Below are positions 51,901 to 62,199 of a DNA stretch of 64,000 nt, one piece after another. Source of the DNA: Narthecium ossifragum (taxonomy: Eukaryota > Streptophyta > Magnoliopsida > Dioscoreales > Nartheciaceae); the NCBI GenBank assembly GCA_963920575.1, contig OY986964.1, forward strand, positions 31,857,597 through 31,921,596, given 5' to 3'. Made by a program: the position numbers and the translations under genes. How positions within the stretch are numbered: the stretch's first letter is position 1; every line of letters starts with the position of its first letter. The notes beneath the pieces were generated by a model, which saw only the letters and a list, made by a program, of their open reading frames with translations, searched no databases and was not told the origin of the DNA.

Positions 51901-54900
51901 CTTACATGATGGTGGTTTTGAATTCATGACATGATTCAGTTACTTCGTGTGCTTACTAGCTACGCCAACAGCGTCTAACTGGCAGATAGTTGTCTCCATT
52001 AATTGGAACACAAAATTGAGTCCTTATAGTTGTGGCATAGATGTAATGAGAGTTATTTCATGTACTTCATCCACTTTATTATTTCAATTTGATTAGGACT
52101 TGATTTCATGTGCTTTGTGGTCAACAAGTTAGTGAGTGATTAGGTTTTATGATACTTATGTGTAGAAGAGTTACCATGAAATTAGAGTATCAACATAAGA
52201 CATGGAATGGGGCTCTGTCCTCCTCACACTATGCTCTTTGGTTTATGGAAATAAAGAAACCCAAAGAGCTTCTCTTCTTTCTTTCTTATACTCTTGTGTG
52301 GATCACCAGTGTGTACCCAAGTACACCTTAGATAATGAAGTGGGACATAGCGCTACGCCACTACCTATGCTAGACGACATGAAGCCATAGCTACCACCGG
52401 CTTCAACATAGCATGAACAAGATTCGATTTTTTCAATCTAGATATCCCCAACCACTCTTGAATCTTGGCATTTTCACGCTTATGGATCACACTTTCATCA
52501 CATCAACAATAAAGAATCCGAGAGGCAATAAAAGCTAATGGCAAGTGTGAAGTTCATTATAAGATTCAGTAAGGATTAAGGAATACTAGTAATTAAAAAT
52601 TATTCAACTAATCAGAGGACCTAAAGCAAATTCAAGAACAAAGGGATTGCCATGATTAGAACATGACCTCCCTTGATGTTGGAAGTTTGAACCCTCGGAA
52701 GTCATAGGTGTCCAATTGTATGATTCAACCTCTTGAGCTTTATTCGCAATTGTTTAGAACCTTAGATCATTGAATTACTTGTTTCATGCACCGGGGGGAG
52801 TATGATCTGAATTAGGTCGGCATATGTTAGGTTGTCGAAAGAGTAGATTGCTATTGAAGAGTGGTAACTGTAACGCTCTCGCCCTTACCAGACAATACTG
52901 TCCGCTTTTGGCTCATCCGCAGAAACTGGGAACACTTTTCAGTAGGTCATCCATCCCGGATCGCCCCTTCCACACAATATTGTCCGTTTTTGGCTCATCC
53001 ACAAAAACTGAGAACACTTATCAGTAGGTCACCCATCCCGGGACCGCTCCAAGACAAGCACGTTTAATCTGAAATTTTCTGACAAAATTACCGTCATCAC
53101 GGCTTGTGTTATAGAAGGCGATTAACATACATATAGATAAGTTCCCGATTACACTCAGACGTTGTCAAGATATCAGATTCACACAATCCACCCCTTGGGG
53201 ATCCTCACAGTCCACCCCTCTTAGGCGACCCAGCGCCCGGCTGGATACCAACTCTGATACCATTTGTAACGCCCTCACCCCTTCCACACAATACTGTCCG
53301 CTTTTGGGGATCCTCACAATCCACCCCCTTAGGTAGCCCAACGCCCTTGCTGACACAATTTCCAGTTAGGTACCGGCTCTGATACCATTTGTAATGCTCT
53401 CACCCTTCCTACACAAGATTGTTTGTTTTTGACTCACCCATCCCAGAACCGCTCCAATGCAAGCACGCTTAACATGGTGTTTTTCAGCGAAATCACTACC
53501 ATCACGGCTTTAAAACGCGTCGCGTTATAGAAGCCGATTAACATACATATAGATATGTTCCCGATCCAGACCAAGACGTTGTGAGATTGCTTATTCGGTC
53601 ATTCGACTCAGCCAGACGCCCCCAAGGTGAATACCACCGTCAAGATACTGGATCCACACGATTCACCCTCTTGGGGGATCGTCACAGTAATTCAGCCTAA
53701 GTCTGCGATGAGGTACGCTAAGTGAACTCCCTCTAATCACACTGTGACACTTACCAAATTCCAAAAAATTTTATGGGTTCTAATGGCAGTCATTTTTGTT
53801 TGCTAGTTGCAGTTTCGGCGTGTAAGCTAGTCTTGCACCTCCTTCCTCCTCTTTGGAGATGTTCCTGAAGCAGTGTTTTTCAGGATGAAAATACATGTTG
53901 CATAAGAGTTTTCTGTTTGACTAAATGTTTGTGGATTCTGGAGATAAATTATCGCTTTTACTTACACGTGTTTGTTTCTTTTTTTGGACATTCTTTATAT
54001 GACATTCAAGTGAAGAATATAGGAAGCATTCCTTTAACATTGTAGCCAACATAATATCTTCCATTAAAATGGCATTTATATGGTTTCAAAGGTGATAGTC
54101 AAATTGCCTCCGTGGTGATTAATGAGAGCAATGAAGAAGGAGAAGAAGCCAGGAAATTCTTGGAAGATATCCGTCTTACTTTTCCTCAGGTTACGTCTCA
54201 TCTATTGATTTTCAGCTACTTATACTGTTTGGGATTATTGAGTCTCTAAATTTCATTTTTGTAATTTGACAATTGATGAGCATTTCTAAAAGTATACTTG
54301 TATATCTATGCTAGAATTAGATTCAAGGACATAGAAGTTTGTTATGATTATGGACATGAATGTATCTGGATGACCTACAGGTCCTCCGTGTTGTGAAGAC
54401 TAGACAAGTAACGTATTCAATATTAAAGCATCTTAGTGATTATTTGCAAAATCTTGAGAGGACTGGTATACTAGAAGAAAAAGAGATGTTTCATCTTGAT
54501 GATGCTGTGCAGGTAAGCTGAGACTGTTTTAATCTTCTTTTGTCTTACACTGTCCAATTATATCTCCAAATTTCTGTACCAACTAAGTTTACATACTGGC
54601 AGACTGATTTGAAGAAGCTTCTCCGCAATCCACCTTTAGTGAAAATGCCTAAGATAAGTGACTTAATTAGCACTCATCCTTTCCTTGGGGCGCTACCTTC
54701 TGCTATATGTGACCCTTTTAAGAATTCCATGAAAGAAATAATGAAAATGCGAGGGGTAACATTGTACAAAGAAGGGTCCAAACCAAATGGAATATGGATT
54801 ATTTCTGTTGGAGCTGTAAAGGTTAGTGCCACAACCATGTATCAAGCGAGCATTTGTTATGCTAGGTCTGAGGTTTTAAACTTGTTAGCAGGTTGTACTA

Positions 54901-57744
54901 AATGCTTCTCCTTTCTTCTACAGTGGGCTAGTAATAGCCTAAACAACAAGCATTCATTGCATCCAATATTTTTGCACGGGAGCACATTGGGCCTCTATGA
55001 AGTGCTGTTTGGCAAACCTTACATTTGTGACATGATCACAGAATCTGTGGTGCACTGTTTCTTTCTTGAAACAGAGAAGATACTATCGTTGCTGAGGTCA
55101 GACCCTGCTATTGAAGATTTCCTATGGCAGGTAAGCTTGCTGGTTTTCTTTTTGATAATTCAAGGTCAGAGCAAGGAGGTGAAAGACTAAGGTTGTATCA
55201 CATCTTACGATTGTAGACCTTCGTAGTTTTTGTTGTTGTTTAAGGATGATAATTCCAAGAGGTAGCAGTTTCCATCTTATTCTAAGATAAGGACTAAATG
55301 TTTTGGTATCATGTAAGATGATGTGAACAACTCCCTATGTGTATGAGTGACGACGTCCTTGCGTGATGGTTATCGAATGTGACATAACAAGCTCCACCTG
55401 CACATTTTTTAGCCAAAATTTTTACTATACAAACAGTAAGCAAATATGTATGAACTATAGTACATTTTCAAATCTGTAGATCAATGATTCATTGTTTCCT
55501 TATGGATGAAACTAATATCTTGTGTGCTTCTAGGTTATAGATGATGCTGGAAATCTGTGGAAGTCTTGTGGTCCAAGATTATAAACAATTTTCATGATCA
55601 TGTATGAAAATTGCATCTTTTCTTTAGAGAAGCAAAATGAGATGTGCTTTGCTGCCTATTCTTTTTCGATCTGCTTGTTGAGGTTTCATAAAAAGTTATT
55701 TGTGTCGACAAAAAATATAGTCGGTTGTTGCTATGATCCTGCTGTGCCATGTTTGGATTCTTTCTTCATGCTATGCAAATTTGATTTTCAGGAAAGTTCC
55801 ATTGTGATATCTAAAGTCCTACTTCCTCAAATATACGAGAAAATGTCAATGCAAGAACTAAGAAGTCTTGTTGCTGAAAGATCGACAATGAACATTTACA
55901 TAAGTGGAGAAGTTATAGAGATAAGGCCCACTACTATTGGCTTGCTATTAGAAGGATTCATAAGGACGAAAGATGCTCAGCAGGAGTTGATTACACCTCC
56001 AACAGCATTGCTGCCATCCAATACAGATCTAAGCTATCTACGTCTAGAATCTTCTGGTACATGAATATTTTGTAATTTTTGTGTCTTCTTTGCTTTTCTC
56101 CTGTCTACTTCCTAATCATGATTAGCTATAATTCACATCAAGTGAATGCCAAATTAGTATGAATTTTCTATAAAGCAGCTAGTCACTTGCATCTGAAATA
56201 AATATAGAATACTGATGGTGTACTTGACTATTCTTGGAGTGTTATAAGGAGAAGCTTCCTTTACCTTGCACATTTCTTTCCTGCACAAAAATGACGAACA
56301 AAAAGGAATTCGAAAAACAACTATACCTAAACTCATGGGCTTTTTTTTTTTTTGCTATGTTTGGTGTAGGAAGTGTTTTATTTGCATCCTTCTCACTCAC
56401 TGGTGTGCTGTGCGGGCTTGGTTTAATTCTCTTTTTCCTTATTGAAGGTTCGCATTCAGTTTGAGAAGCATGAGAAAATTCCTTCGCATGCTATTCAATC
56501 AAACCCTTGCCTTTTGGTTTAAGTTTCCTATATGTTGGGGCAGCCAACTCCTTTCTTATGCCGTATCTGATGAACATAACTTTCTTTGATTCATTTTCAT
56601 GGCACTGAAAGAAAAACTAGCCTTCCTTTCATCTTCTTTTGCTTGCTATTTCTTTGCTGATATGACATTCGGAATTCTTCAGCATAGTTTCCCAGAGCTT
56701 TCTTCCTTTTTAAAAAATCTCTATTTTAGGCCCCTTTTTGCTTGCTCTCCTAGCCGAAGCATGGCAAAATCACTCTATGAAATCCTATCATGCTGCTAAC
56801 CAAACTGAGTGCTTAACGTCAGAGTCAAATTGAGCAAGCAGCAGATTAGATTGTTATCATCTTTGAAATAGATCTCTGCCTTAAATGGTTTCATCTCTAG
56901 TGTGCTAGAGATTTTTTATTTAAAACATGTTCTTGATAATAAAAAATCTCCTTTCAGCTTTTCTTTGTTTTAAATTGCCTTCCTGATGCAGGTGTCCACA
57001 ACACAAGCTTCTGTCATCAAGGTTCCTTGTATCAGGTCGAAACTAGAGCGAGGGTTATCTTTTTTGACTCGGGTGCAGCTGAGGCCGATGCTGTTCTACA
57101 AAGGAGGTCTTCATCATGGATCTCACAGACCATGGAACCCCCTCGAACCCTAAGCAAAGAGCATGGAAGTCTACTGAGCTGGCCAGAGAATCTCTACATA
57201 GCGAGAGGGCATCATCAAAGTCCTCATGGAACTCAGAAGAAAACGCCTAGTTTGTCAGCCAAGGCTATGCAACTGAGCATCTATGGAAGCATGGTTGTTG
57301 CAACTGTTAAATTTATAGAATTGCTATTTAGACAATATTTGGTATCTATGCTGGAAATTCTTGACTGATATTATGCTTCTATCGACACCTGCAACTCAGG
57401 TGAATGACATGCATATGGTCCGCGGGGGCTTCTGGAGGACAACGCAGGCTAGACAACCACATAGCGTATCATATCCAGGCATTCCTTTGACAACATCAAA
57501 TGCTCGGCCTCTCTTATCCGTCAAGTCCGAAGGAGTTGTAAACAGGAGACTGGAATCAAGAGAGTATTCTAGATTGGCTCCAATTCCTCCCTTACCGATC
57601 AGAAGCAGAAAAGCAAAGGGTGTTCAAGATGATTCTAGTGATGATTCAGGAGGCGAAGAAGTCATTGTTCGAATCGACTCCCCAAGCACACTTTCCTTTC
57701 ATCAGGCCACTGGTGGCATGTTCCCCCCTCGCGAAGGTTCATGA
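33993..57744 (+). CDS. SOS1: SOS1 plasma-membrane Na+/H+ antiporter (NHX7), 23 exons, complete
   Basis: Exports Na+ in exchange for H+ at the plasma membrane and is the main salt-tolerance antiporter. Exons: 33993-34182, 34703-34753, 34866-34957, 36190-36267, 36345-36502, 38742-38843, 39069-39186, 42167-42219, 42300-42365, 44160-44204, 46859-46914, 47292-47476, 48579-48632, 48715-48822, 50765-50996, 51205-51507, 54092-54189, 54381-54512, 54603-54821, 54924-55130, 55792-56056, 56992-57293, 57400-57744. The joined frame is open for 1152 residues (Arabidopsis 1146). The membrane half has the CPA1 motifs SATDPVA (D160) and EGESLMNDGTA (N188/D189). The cytosolic half has the cyclic-nucleotide-binding-like domain (GVTLYKEGSKPNGIW, HGSTLGLYEV). 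The tail keeps VRIDSPS, whose last serine (S1134) corresponds to the SOS2 phosphosite of the autoinhibitory domain. First exon is GC-rich. Exon 1 uses a weak donor (CTAG|GTCCAT). Long introns hold several transposons. Confidence 0.96.
37492..37722. mobile_element. Tourist-like MITE, copy E, in SOS1 intron 5
   Basis: 231 bp starting GGGACTGTTTGGTTCGCA and ending TGCGAACCAAACATGCCC, flanked by TTA at 37489-37491 and 37723-37725. Near-perfect terminal inverted repeat of about 18 bp. Shares CATGCATGTATCA with copy G at 21607. Confidence 0.92.
37930..38370. repeat. GCCGGT/GGTACC-rich dispersed repeat in SOS1 intron 5
   Basis: GC-rich words such as GAGCCGGTCCGTGCCGAG, GCCGGTCGGCACC and GTGCCAGTGCCAATC lie at both ends of an AT-rich centre. 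It resembles the repeat at 15240-16090 and a shorter piece at 39755-39840. A TATATA microsatellite lies just upstream (37877-37890). Confidence 0.45.
40909..41131. mobile_element. Tourist-like MITE, copy D, in SOS1 intron 7
   Basis: 223 bp starting GGGCGTGTTTGGCATCGCC and ending GCCCAAATGCCCCC, with TCA at 40906-40908 and 41132-41134. Very similar in the first 20 bp to copy A (GGGCGTGTTTGGCGTCGCC), so these two are close relatives. Confidence 0.9.
44703..45388. mobile_element. hAT-type MITE in SOS1 intron 10
   Basis: A 686-bp element with terminal inverted repeats TAGGAATGGCAATGGG and CCCATTGCCATCCCTA, flanked by a perfect 8-bp target-site duplication GTTTGAAT (44695-44702 and 45389-45396), the hAT superfamily signature. 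The interior is GC-rich near both ends (CCCCGCCCC words) and AT-rich in the middle, with no transposase. Confidence 0.93.
52869..53686 (-). mobile_element. Cassandra-like TRIM with three LTR-like segments, in SOS1 intron 16
   Basis: On the minus strand an LTR starts TGTGACGATCCCCC (53686) and ends near CATTACA (53390). It is followed by an initiator tRNA-Met primer-binding site (53375-53387). A second terminus and site occur at about 53265 and 53251-53262, and a further LTR ends GCGTTACA at 52869. The LTRs contain a 5S rRNA-like domain: GTGCTTG, then GGGATGGGTGACCTACTG and AAGTGTTCCCAG, duplicated at about 52925-52965 and 53000-53060. No coding capacity. The repeated LTR and primer-site arrangement suggests recombination between copies. 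Confidence 0.85.
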
Positions 57745-58097
57745 TCATTGTACGTGTAGAGTATGTCAATGAGTTTTTAACCTGTTTTGGCTGCTGTAAT
57801 TTATTGTCAAATTCACGGTCACACTAGATCATTAATTACCGTCTTTTCTCCCATGAAATAAAGGGTGGCCAGGCACTCAAAGCATGTAATTGTCGAAGGT
57901 TTTGATCTACGGTTGGGCGCACATAGACAACGTTGTTGTATTTCCCTAATTCCCTCGAGTACGATTGCTTATGCGAAGTCGTGTAATTAGTGTTTGGAGC
58001 TGCAAATTTTCTAAGCTTATACTGAGCATATGGAGGACTCATGAAAATGGTTGATAATATACATATGAATCACATAGGCTTGGGAGTCATGTGGTTG
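57745..58097. other. Intergenic 3' flank of SOS1
   Basis: Probable SOS1 3' UTR and spacer between convergent genes. No separate gene recognised. Confidence 0.4.
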
Positions 58098-58200
58098 CCA
58101 TCATCATCATCATCATTTGATGAGATGAGCCCAAAGGCTACCTCGAGCCCTCCGCCAGGTCCAACAAAACTGGTTACCCGATTATAAAATCCGAGAACAA
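58098..58200 (-). mobile_element. SINE-like 3' end with CAT-repeat tail
   Basis: The minus strand reads GTAGCCTTTGGGCTCATCTCATCAAA and then runs into an ATG microsatellite. The words TAGCC and GGGCTCA plus CATCAAA match the 3' end of the SINE at 6416-6502. An upstream CTGGCGGAGGGCTCGAGG could include a B-box remnant. I did not find a target-site duplication, so the 5' end is uncertain. Confidence 0.5.
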
Positions 58201-58496
58201 ACAAAAACAAAACATCACTTGAATGAGTGAATTTATAATTAATGTCTTCTACCACGACAAATATTTTCATGTGAGATTATGAAGTTTTCTACATTATCTC
58301 TACGACAATATCAAGACTGAGCTTCTAAACGGAGTAAACTTTAGAAACTTAGAATCAGCTAACAAACTCCAATTTGTAGATATTATCGTGCGTATGAGGC
58401 ACTGAGGATGGAAGAACAGGGGCATGATCTCAAGAAATACTGTCAGTTTCATAAAAAGTGTCAGGAATAATCGTTTGAAGAAAGAACTCTGTAACA

Positions 58497-61466
58497 TTAC
58501 CAATAATCCCCACAACTACATATTCCATCAACGAAAAAGTGAAACCGGTTTGCATCTCGTAGCACAATTTCCCTTCCAACAACCTTGGAAATGTATTTAA
58601 TCGCGTTATGGCAATCCCCGCAAACACGGAGATTTTTTATGACTCGAATTCTCTGCGGTGCCGGAGTACTAATGAGGCCATAAGCAATAGCAAGCTTCTC
58701 ACTATGGTAGTAGAGTGCACGCTCTTTCTCCTCTTCTGCAAGATCCAACAGCACAAAATCTGTATCTGGGACATAGCCTTCGAGCTTAATCCTCCTTATC
58801 AAATCCTCTAGTTCATCATAGATTGCAGCTGCTTCTGGATGAGACTTGTCATCCACTACAAATAGATGCACTTTATTCTTTACTTCAATCCAACTATGAC
58901 CAGGATCTTTCCTCACTTTTTTATGCTTCATTATATTCCTTGCATCAGCAACATCATCCCATCGATTAGCAGTTGCATATATATTGGAGAGAAGAACATA
59001 AGCTGAAGAATCATGTGGCTCCAGATCTAACAGCCTAGTAGCCACCTGCCTTCCAATTTCCATGTTTCCCTGAATCCTACAAGCACCAAGCAATGCCCGA
59101 TACATGGATGCAGAGGCATCAAAAGGCATTGTTGCAATGACCTTTAATGCCTCACTAAGATGTCCTGCACGTCCCAATACATCGACCAAGCAAGAATAAT
59201 GATCTATCTCTGGTTGAATACCGTAATCTCTGAGCATGGAATCGAAGTAGCCATAAGCATCAGACACTAATCCTGAATGACTACAAGCAGACAAAACACC
59301 GATGAAGGTGATTTTATCGGGTGTTATACCCTGGAATCTCATCCTCTCGAATAGGTTTAGAGCTTCCTTGGCATTACCATGCTGGGCAAAACCTAATACC
59401 ATGACGTTCCAAGATGCTATACTTTTGGCATCCATCCTTTTAAATAACTGGTATGAATCTTCTATGCTCCCACATTTAGCATACATGTCCAAAAGTGATG
59501 TCCCGACATAAGCATCTGATAAATGCTCAAATTTAATTGCATTTGCGTGTAAGACCTTTCCTTGCTCCAGTGCAGCCAAGCATGAACAAGCTTTGATGAG
59601 GGATGCCAAGATAAATGCATCAGGCAAGGGTCCTGACTGTCTCATTTGATGGTATAAATCAAGTGCGAGATCCTCATCTCCATTCTCCACGCATCCAGAA
59701 ATCATGGCAGTCCAAGCAACATCATCAGGTTCATGAATATCACGAAATACAGCCGATGCATCCTGGATGTTGCCACATTTAACATACATGTCAAGAATTC
59801 CACTACTGAGACACAAATCCAAGTCGTAACTGAGTTTTATGGCATAAGCATGAATCTGTCTCCCTTGTTCGAAGGCAACTAAGCCACTGCAAGCCTTGAC
59901 AACAGTTGCTAAAGTAAACTGGTTAGCCCTCTTGCCATTTTTTTGAATGACCATAAACAGATCTAGGGCCTTAACATAATCGTAGTTCGAGACATAACCA
60001 GCAATTAGTGCATTATATGAATCCATATCAAACCAGTTCATATCATTCAAGAGGGAATCTGCTTCTCTCATGCTTCCCTTCTTTGAATAAACATCAATTA
60101 AAGCCGTCAGTATAAAAGGATCCACGATGAAACCCAGTTTTATTGCACAAGTGTGAACTTGAGCATGCAAAGATGTTCCTCTGTCGAGCCCTGAGCAAGC
60201 CCCAAGAATGCTTGCCAGAGTAAACTGATCAGGGACCACATCCTGCTTTAACATATTCAAGAAAAGGGCGATGGATTCTTCCCTCAAGCCATGTTGTCGG
60301 CAGCTAGATATCATTGAGTTCCATGAAACCAAATCCAGTTCCTCCATCCCATCAAATACCCTCCTTGCACAGTCCAAATCACCTATCTTCGCATACATAT
60401 TGATAAGATTATTCGAGACAGCAATGTCCGACCGAAATCCTCCTTTCACAGCTACTCCATGAATCTGTTTACCCATCTCAAAATACTCCACACGCGTGAC
60501 AGTGCTAAGAACGATGACGAATGTCACACTATCAAGACCCACACTAAACTTCATCATTTCAAAAAAGCAATCAAGAACAGCATCATTCTCCCCAGACTTG
60601 GCATACTGGGACATGGTCTTATTCCAAGCTACCACGTCCAAACCATCCTCAGGAACCAAGCACGATTTGACGCCAAAAGCTTGAACTTGCTCAGCATTCT
60701 TATATGACAACCCCCTATCCATTAGAACATAATGGAAGGTAAGTTCGTCCGGCCTCAAGATTTCGCTCCGGTGCATCTCCGAGAACATAAGAAACGCATC
60801 TTGGGCACGACCCATTTGAGCATACGCCTTGATCATGATGTTCCACAGCACCCCATCTCTATCGGCCATCCCATCGAACAGGTACCGTGTCTCGTCGATC
60901 CACCCAAACTTCGAGTAGACGTTCACAAGGGCACTCGAGACCATCGAATCCGAAACCAACCCAGATCTAATAGCATAGGAATGAACGGCCAGGGTGGTCC
61001 AAAGATGGTCATAAGAGCTCGCGCATAGCTTGAGTACAGGGGTGAGAGTGAGGGGAGTCGGAGGGAGGTCTCTAGAGCGAAGCATGAGGCGGAGGAGGAG
61101 GAGGACGTCGCGGGGTAAGGAATGGAGGGCATAGGCGGAGAGGAGCGAGTTCCAGGTGACGACATCTCTCTGAGGAACGAGGTCGAACACCTGGCGCGCG
61201 TCGCCGAGGGAACCGCACCGGCTGTACGCGGAGATGAGGTTGTTAGCGTGGAAGCGATCCCAACCGAGGCCGGAGACGACGATGAGGGCGTGGGCACGGC
61301 GGAGGAGGGAGAGGTGGTCGGCCGTGGAGGCTGATTGGAGATGTGGAAGCCATGGACAGGAGGTGGAGATGGAGAGTTGGTAGCGCCGGAGGAGAGACGA
61401 AGACGGTGTGAGTCTACTACATAGGAGGAGGAGGCGTGTCTGCGATGTGGTCAAGAATAATAGCAT
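58497..61466 (-). CDS. Pentatricopeptide repeat protein, PLS class with DYW domain (At4g33170-like)
   Basis: An intronless 989-residue protein for organelle RNA binding, most likely site-specific C-to-U editing in mitochondria or plastids. A Leu/Ser/Arg-rich N-terminus (residues 1-35) fits a transit peptide. Around 20 PPR-type units follow, for example NNLISAYSRCGSLGDARQVF, DVVTWNSLLSAYA and GTSLLDMYAKCGSIEDSYQL. The E region (SSAYVLLSNIYATANRWDD, KDPGHSWIEVKNKVHLF) leads to a DYW deaminase domain with HSEKLA, VCGDCHNAIKYIS and the exact C-terminus CSCGDYW. The residues expected for zinc binding and catalysis (HxE, CxxC) are present. Length and domain order match Arabidopsis At4g33170 (990 residues), so an orthologue is likely. 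The RNA target is unknown. It is transcribed towards SOS1; the stop codons are about 750 bp apart. Confidence 0.95.
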   Translation of the reverse strand: MLLFLTTSQTRLLLLCSRLTPSSSLLRRYQLSISTSCPWLPHLQSASTADHLSLLRRAHALIVVSGLGWDRFHANNLISAYSRCGSLGDARQVFDLVPQRDVVTWNSLLSAYALHSLPRDVLLLLRLMLRSRDLPPTPLTLTPVLKLCASSYDHLWTTLAVHSYAIRSGLVSDSMVSSALVNVYSKFGWIDETRYLFDGMADRDGVLWNIMIKAYAQMGRAQDAFLMFSEMHRSEILRPDELTFHYVLMDRGLSYKNAEQVQAFGVKSCLVPEDGLDVVAWNKTMSQYAKSGENDAVLDCFFEMMKFSVGLDSVTFVIVLSTVTRVEYFEMGKQIHGVAVKGGFRSDIAVSNNLINMYAKIGDLDCARRVFDGMEELDLVSWNSMISSCRQHGLREESIALFLNMLKQDVVPDQFTLASILGACSGLDRGTSLHAQVHTCAIKLGFIVDPFILTALIDVYSKKGSMREADSLLNDMNWFDMDSYNALIAGYVSNYDYVKALDLFMVIQKNGKRANQFTLATVVKACSGLVAFEQGRQIHAYAIKLSYDLDLCLSSGILDMYVKCGNIQDASAVFRDIHEPDDVAWTAMISGCVENGDEDLALDLYHQMRQSGPLPDAFILASLIKACSCLAALEQGKVLHANAIKFEHLSDAYVGTSLLDMYAKCGSIEDSYQLFKRMDAKSIASWNVMVLGFAQHGNAKEALNLFERMRFQGITPDKITFIGVLSACSHSGLVSDAYGYFDSMLRDYGIQPEIDHYSCLVDVLGRAGHLSEALKVIATMPFDASASMYRALLGACRIQGNMEIGRQVATRLLDLEPHDSSAYVLLSNIYATANRWDDVADARNIMKHKKVRKDPGHSWIEVKNKVHLFVVDDKSHPEAAAIYDELEDLIRRIKLEGYVPDTDFVLLDLAEEEKERALYYHSEKLAIAYGLISTPAPQRIRVIKNLRVCGDCHNAIKYISKVVGREIVLRDANRFHFFVDGICSCGDYW

Positions 61467-61697
61467 CTATGTGACCAATAGTGGGTTCCCGTTTAAATTT
61501 CTATATTTGAACGGTCAAACATATCCCAATCAAAGGGTAAAATATGCGTTTCCATCGTTAGTTTTCTAACAAGTTTTTATAAGTCCATATACTTTAAAAA
61601 TTCCCGATCGAATTCTTGGGTTTTTCAAACCGGACTCAATCATGTCCCTCTGTCCACTCACCGTCCTCCAACTAACGTCGGCTCGGCCCAAAGCTAC
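61467..61697. other. Upstream region of the PPR gene
   Basis: Short spacer holding the PPR gene's promoter. No TATA box stands out. Confidence 0.4.
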
Positions 61698-62175
61698 CAC
61701 CCCGCTCGCTCGCTCGTTCGTCACGAATCTCATCCCTTCGTCCCTCTTCCTCTCCCCTTCTTCGAACAAGGGCTACAAATCGAACCCCTCTGACAAAAAT
61801 ATGAGATGGAAAGCGTTTAGCTTCTCGGGCTAATCCGCCTCCTTCCCCCATTTCTCTTTCTCCTCTGCTTGTGGAGGAGGCGGCGACTCTGCCACCTCCT
61901 TGGGGACCGATGATTTCTTGAACTACGACGTGCCGACCAACTTCTCGAAGGTGATCCGCGTGTTGGGGTTTGGATCAAGAAGCTTCGTGACCAACCTTCG
62001 GGCATTGGAGGAGAACCACAGCGGGCACCGGAAGTCGCCGCGGTATATTTTCTTGTACATGGCGATGAGATTATCGTCCTAGAATGACAAGCATCTGGCA
62101 AGCAGCACGTAGAGTATGACCCCACAAGACCAAAAATCAGCCTTGCCCAGTCATACCCCTTCTTTTCGAACTTGA
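61698..62175 (-). pseudogene. CIPK (CBL-interacting protein kinase) fragment, four in-frame stops
   Basis: On the minus strand the end of a CIPK kinase domain and its NAF regulatory motif are readable: KKGYD, then WSCGVILYVLLA, DDNLIAMYKKIYRGDFRCP, WFSSNARRLVTKLLDPNPNT, and LNAFHLIFLSEGFDL followed by PLFEEGERKRDEGMRF. The kinase part normally ends in the APE-to-GHD-type C-lobe; everything N-terminal of KKGYD is absent. A one-base deletion lies near 62144. TAG stops occur at 62081-62079, 61925-61923, 61832-61830 and 61775-61773, two of them where family members have Gln (CAG) and Trp (TGG). The FDL.PLFEE context is closest to CIPK6 as I remember it. No introns interrupt the piece. It is non-functional. 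Confidence 0.9.
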
Positions 62176-62199
62176 AAAGTGCACAAATCACCCTTATAA

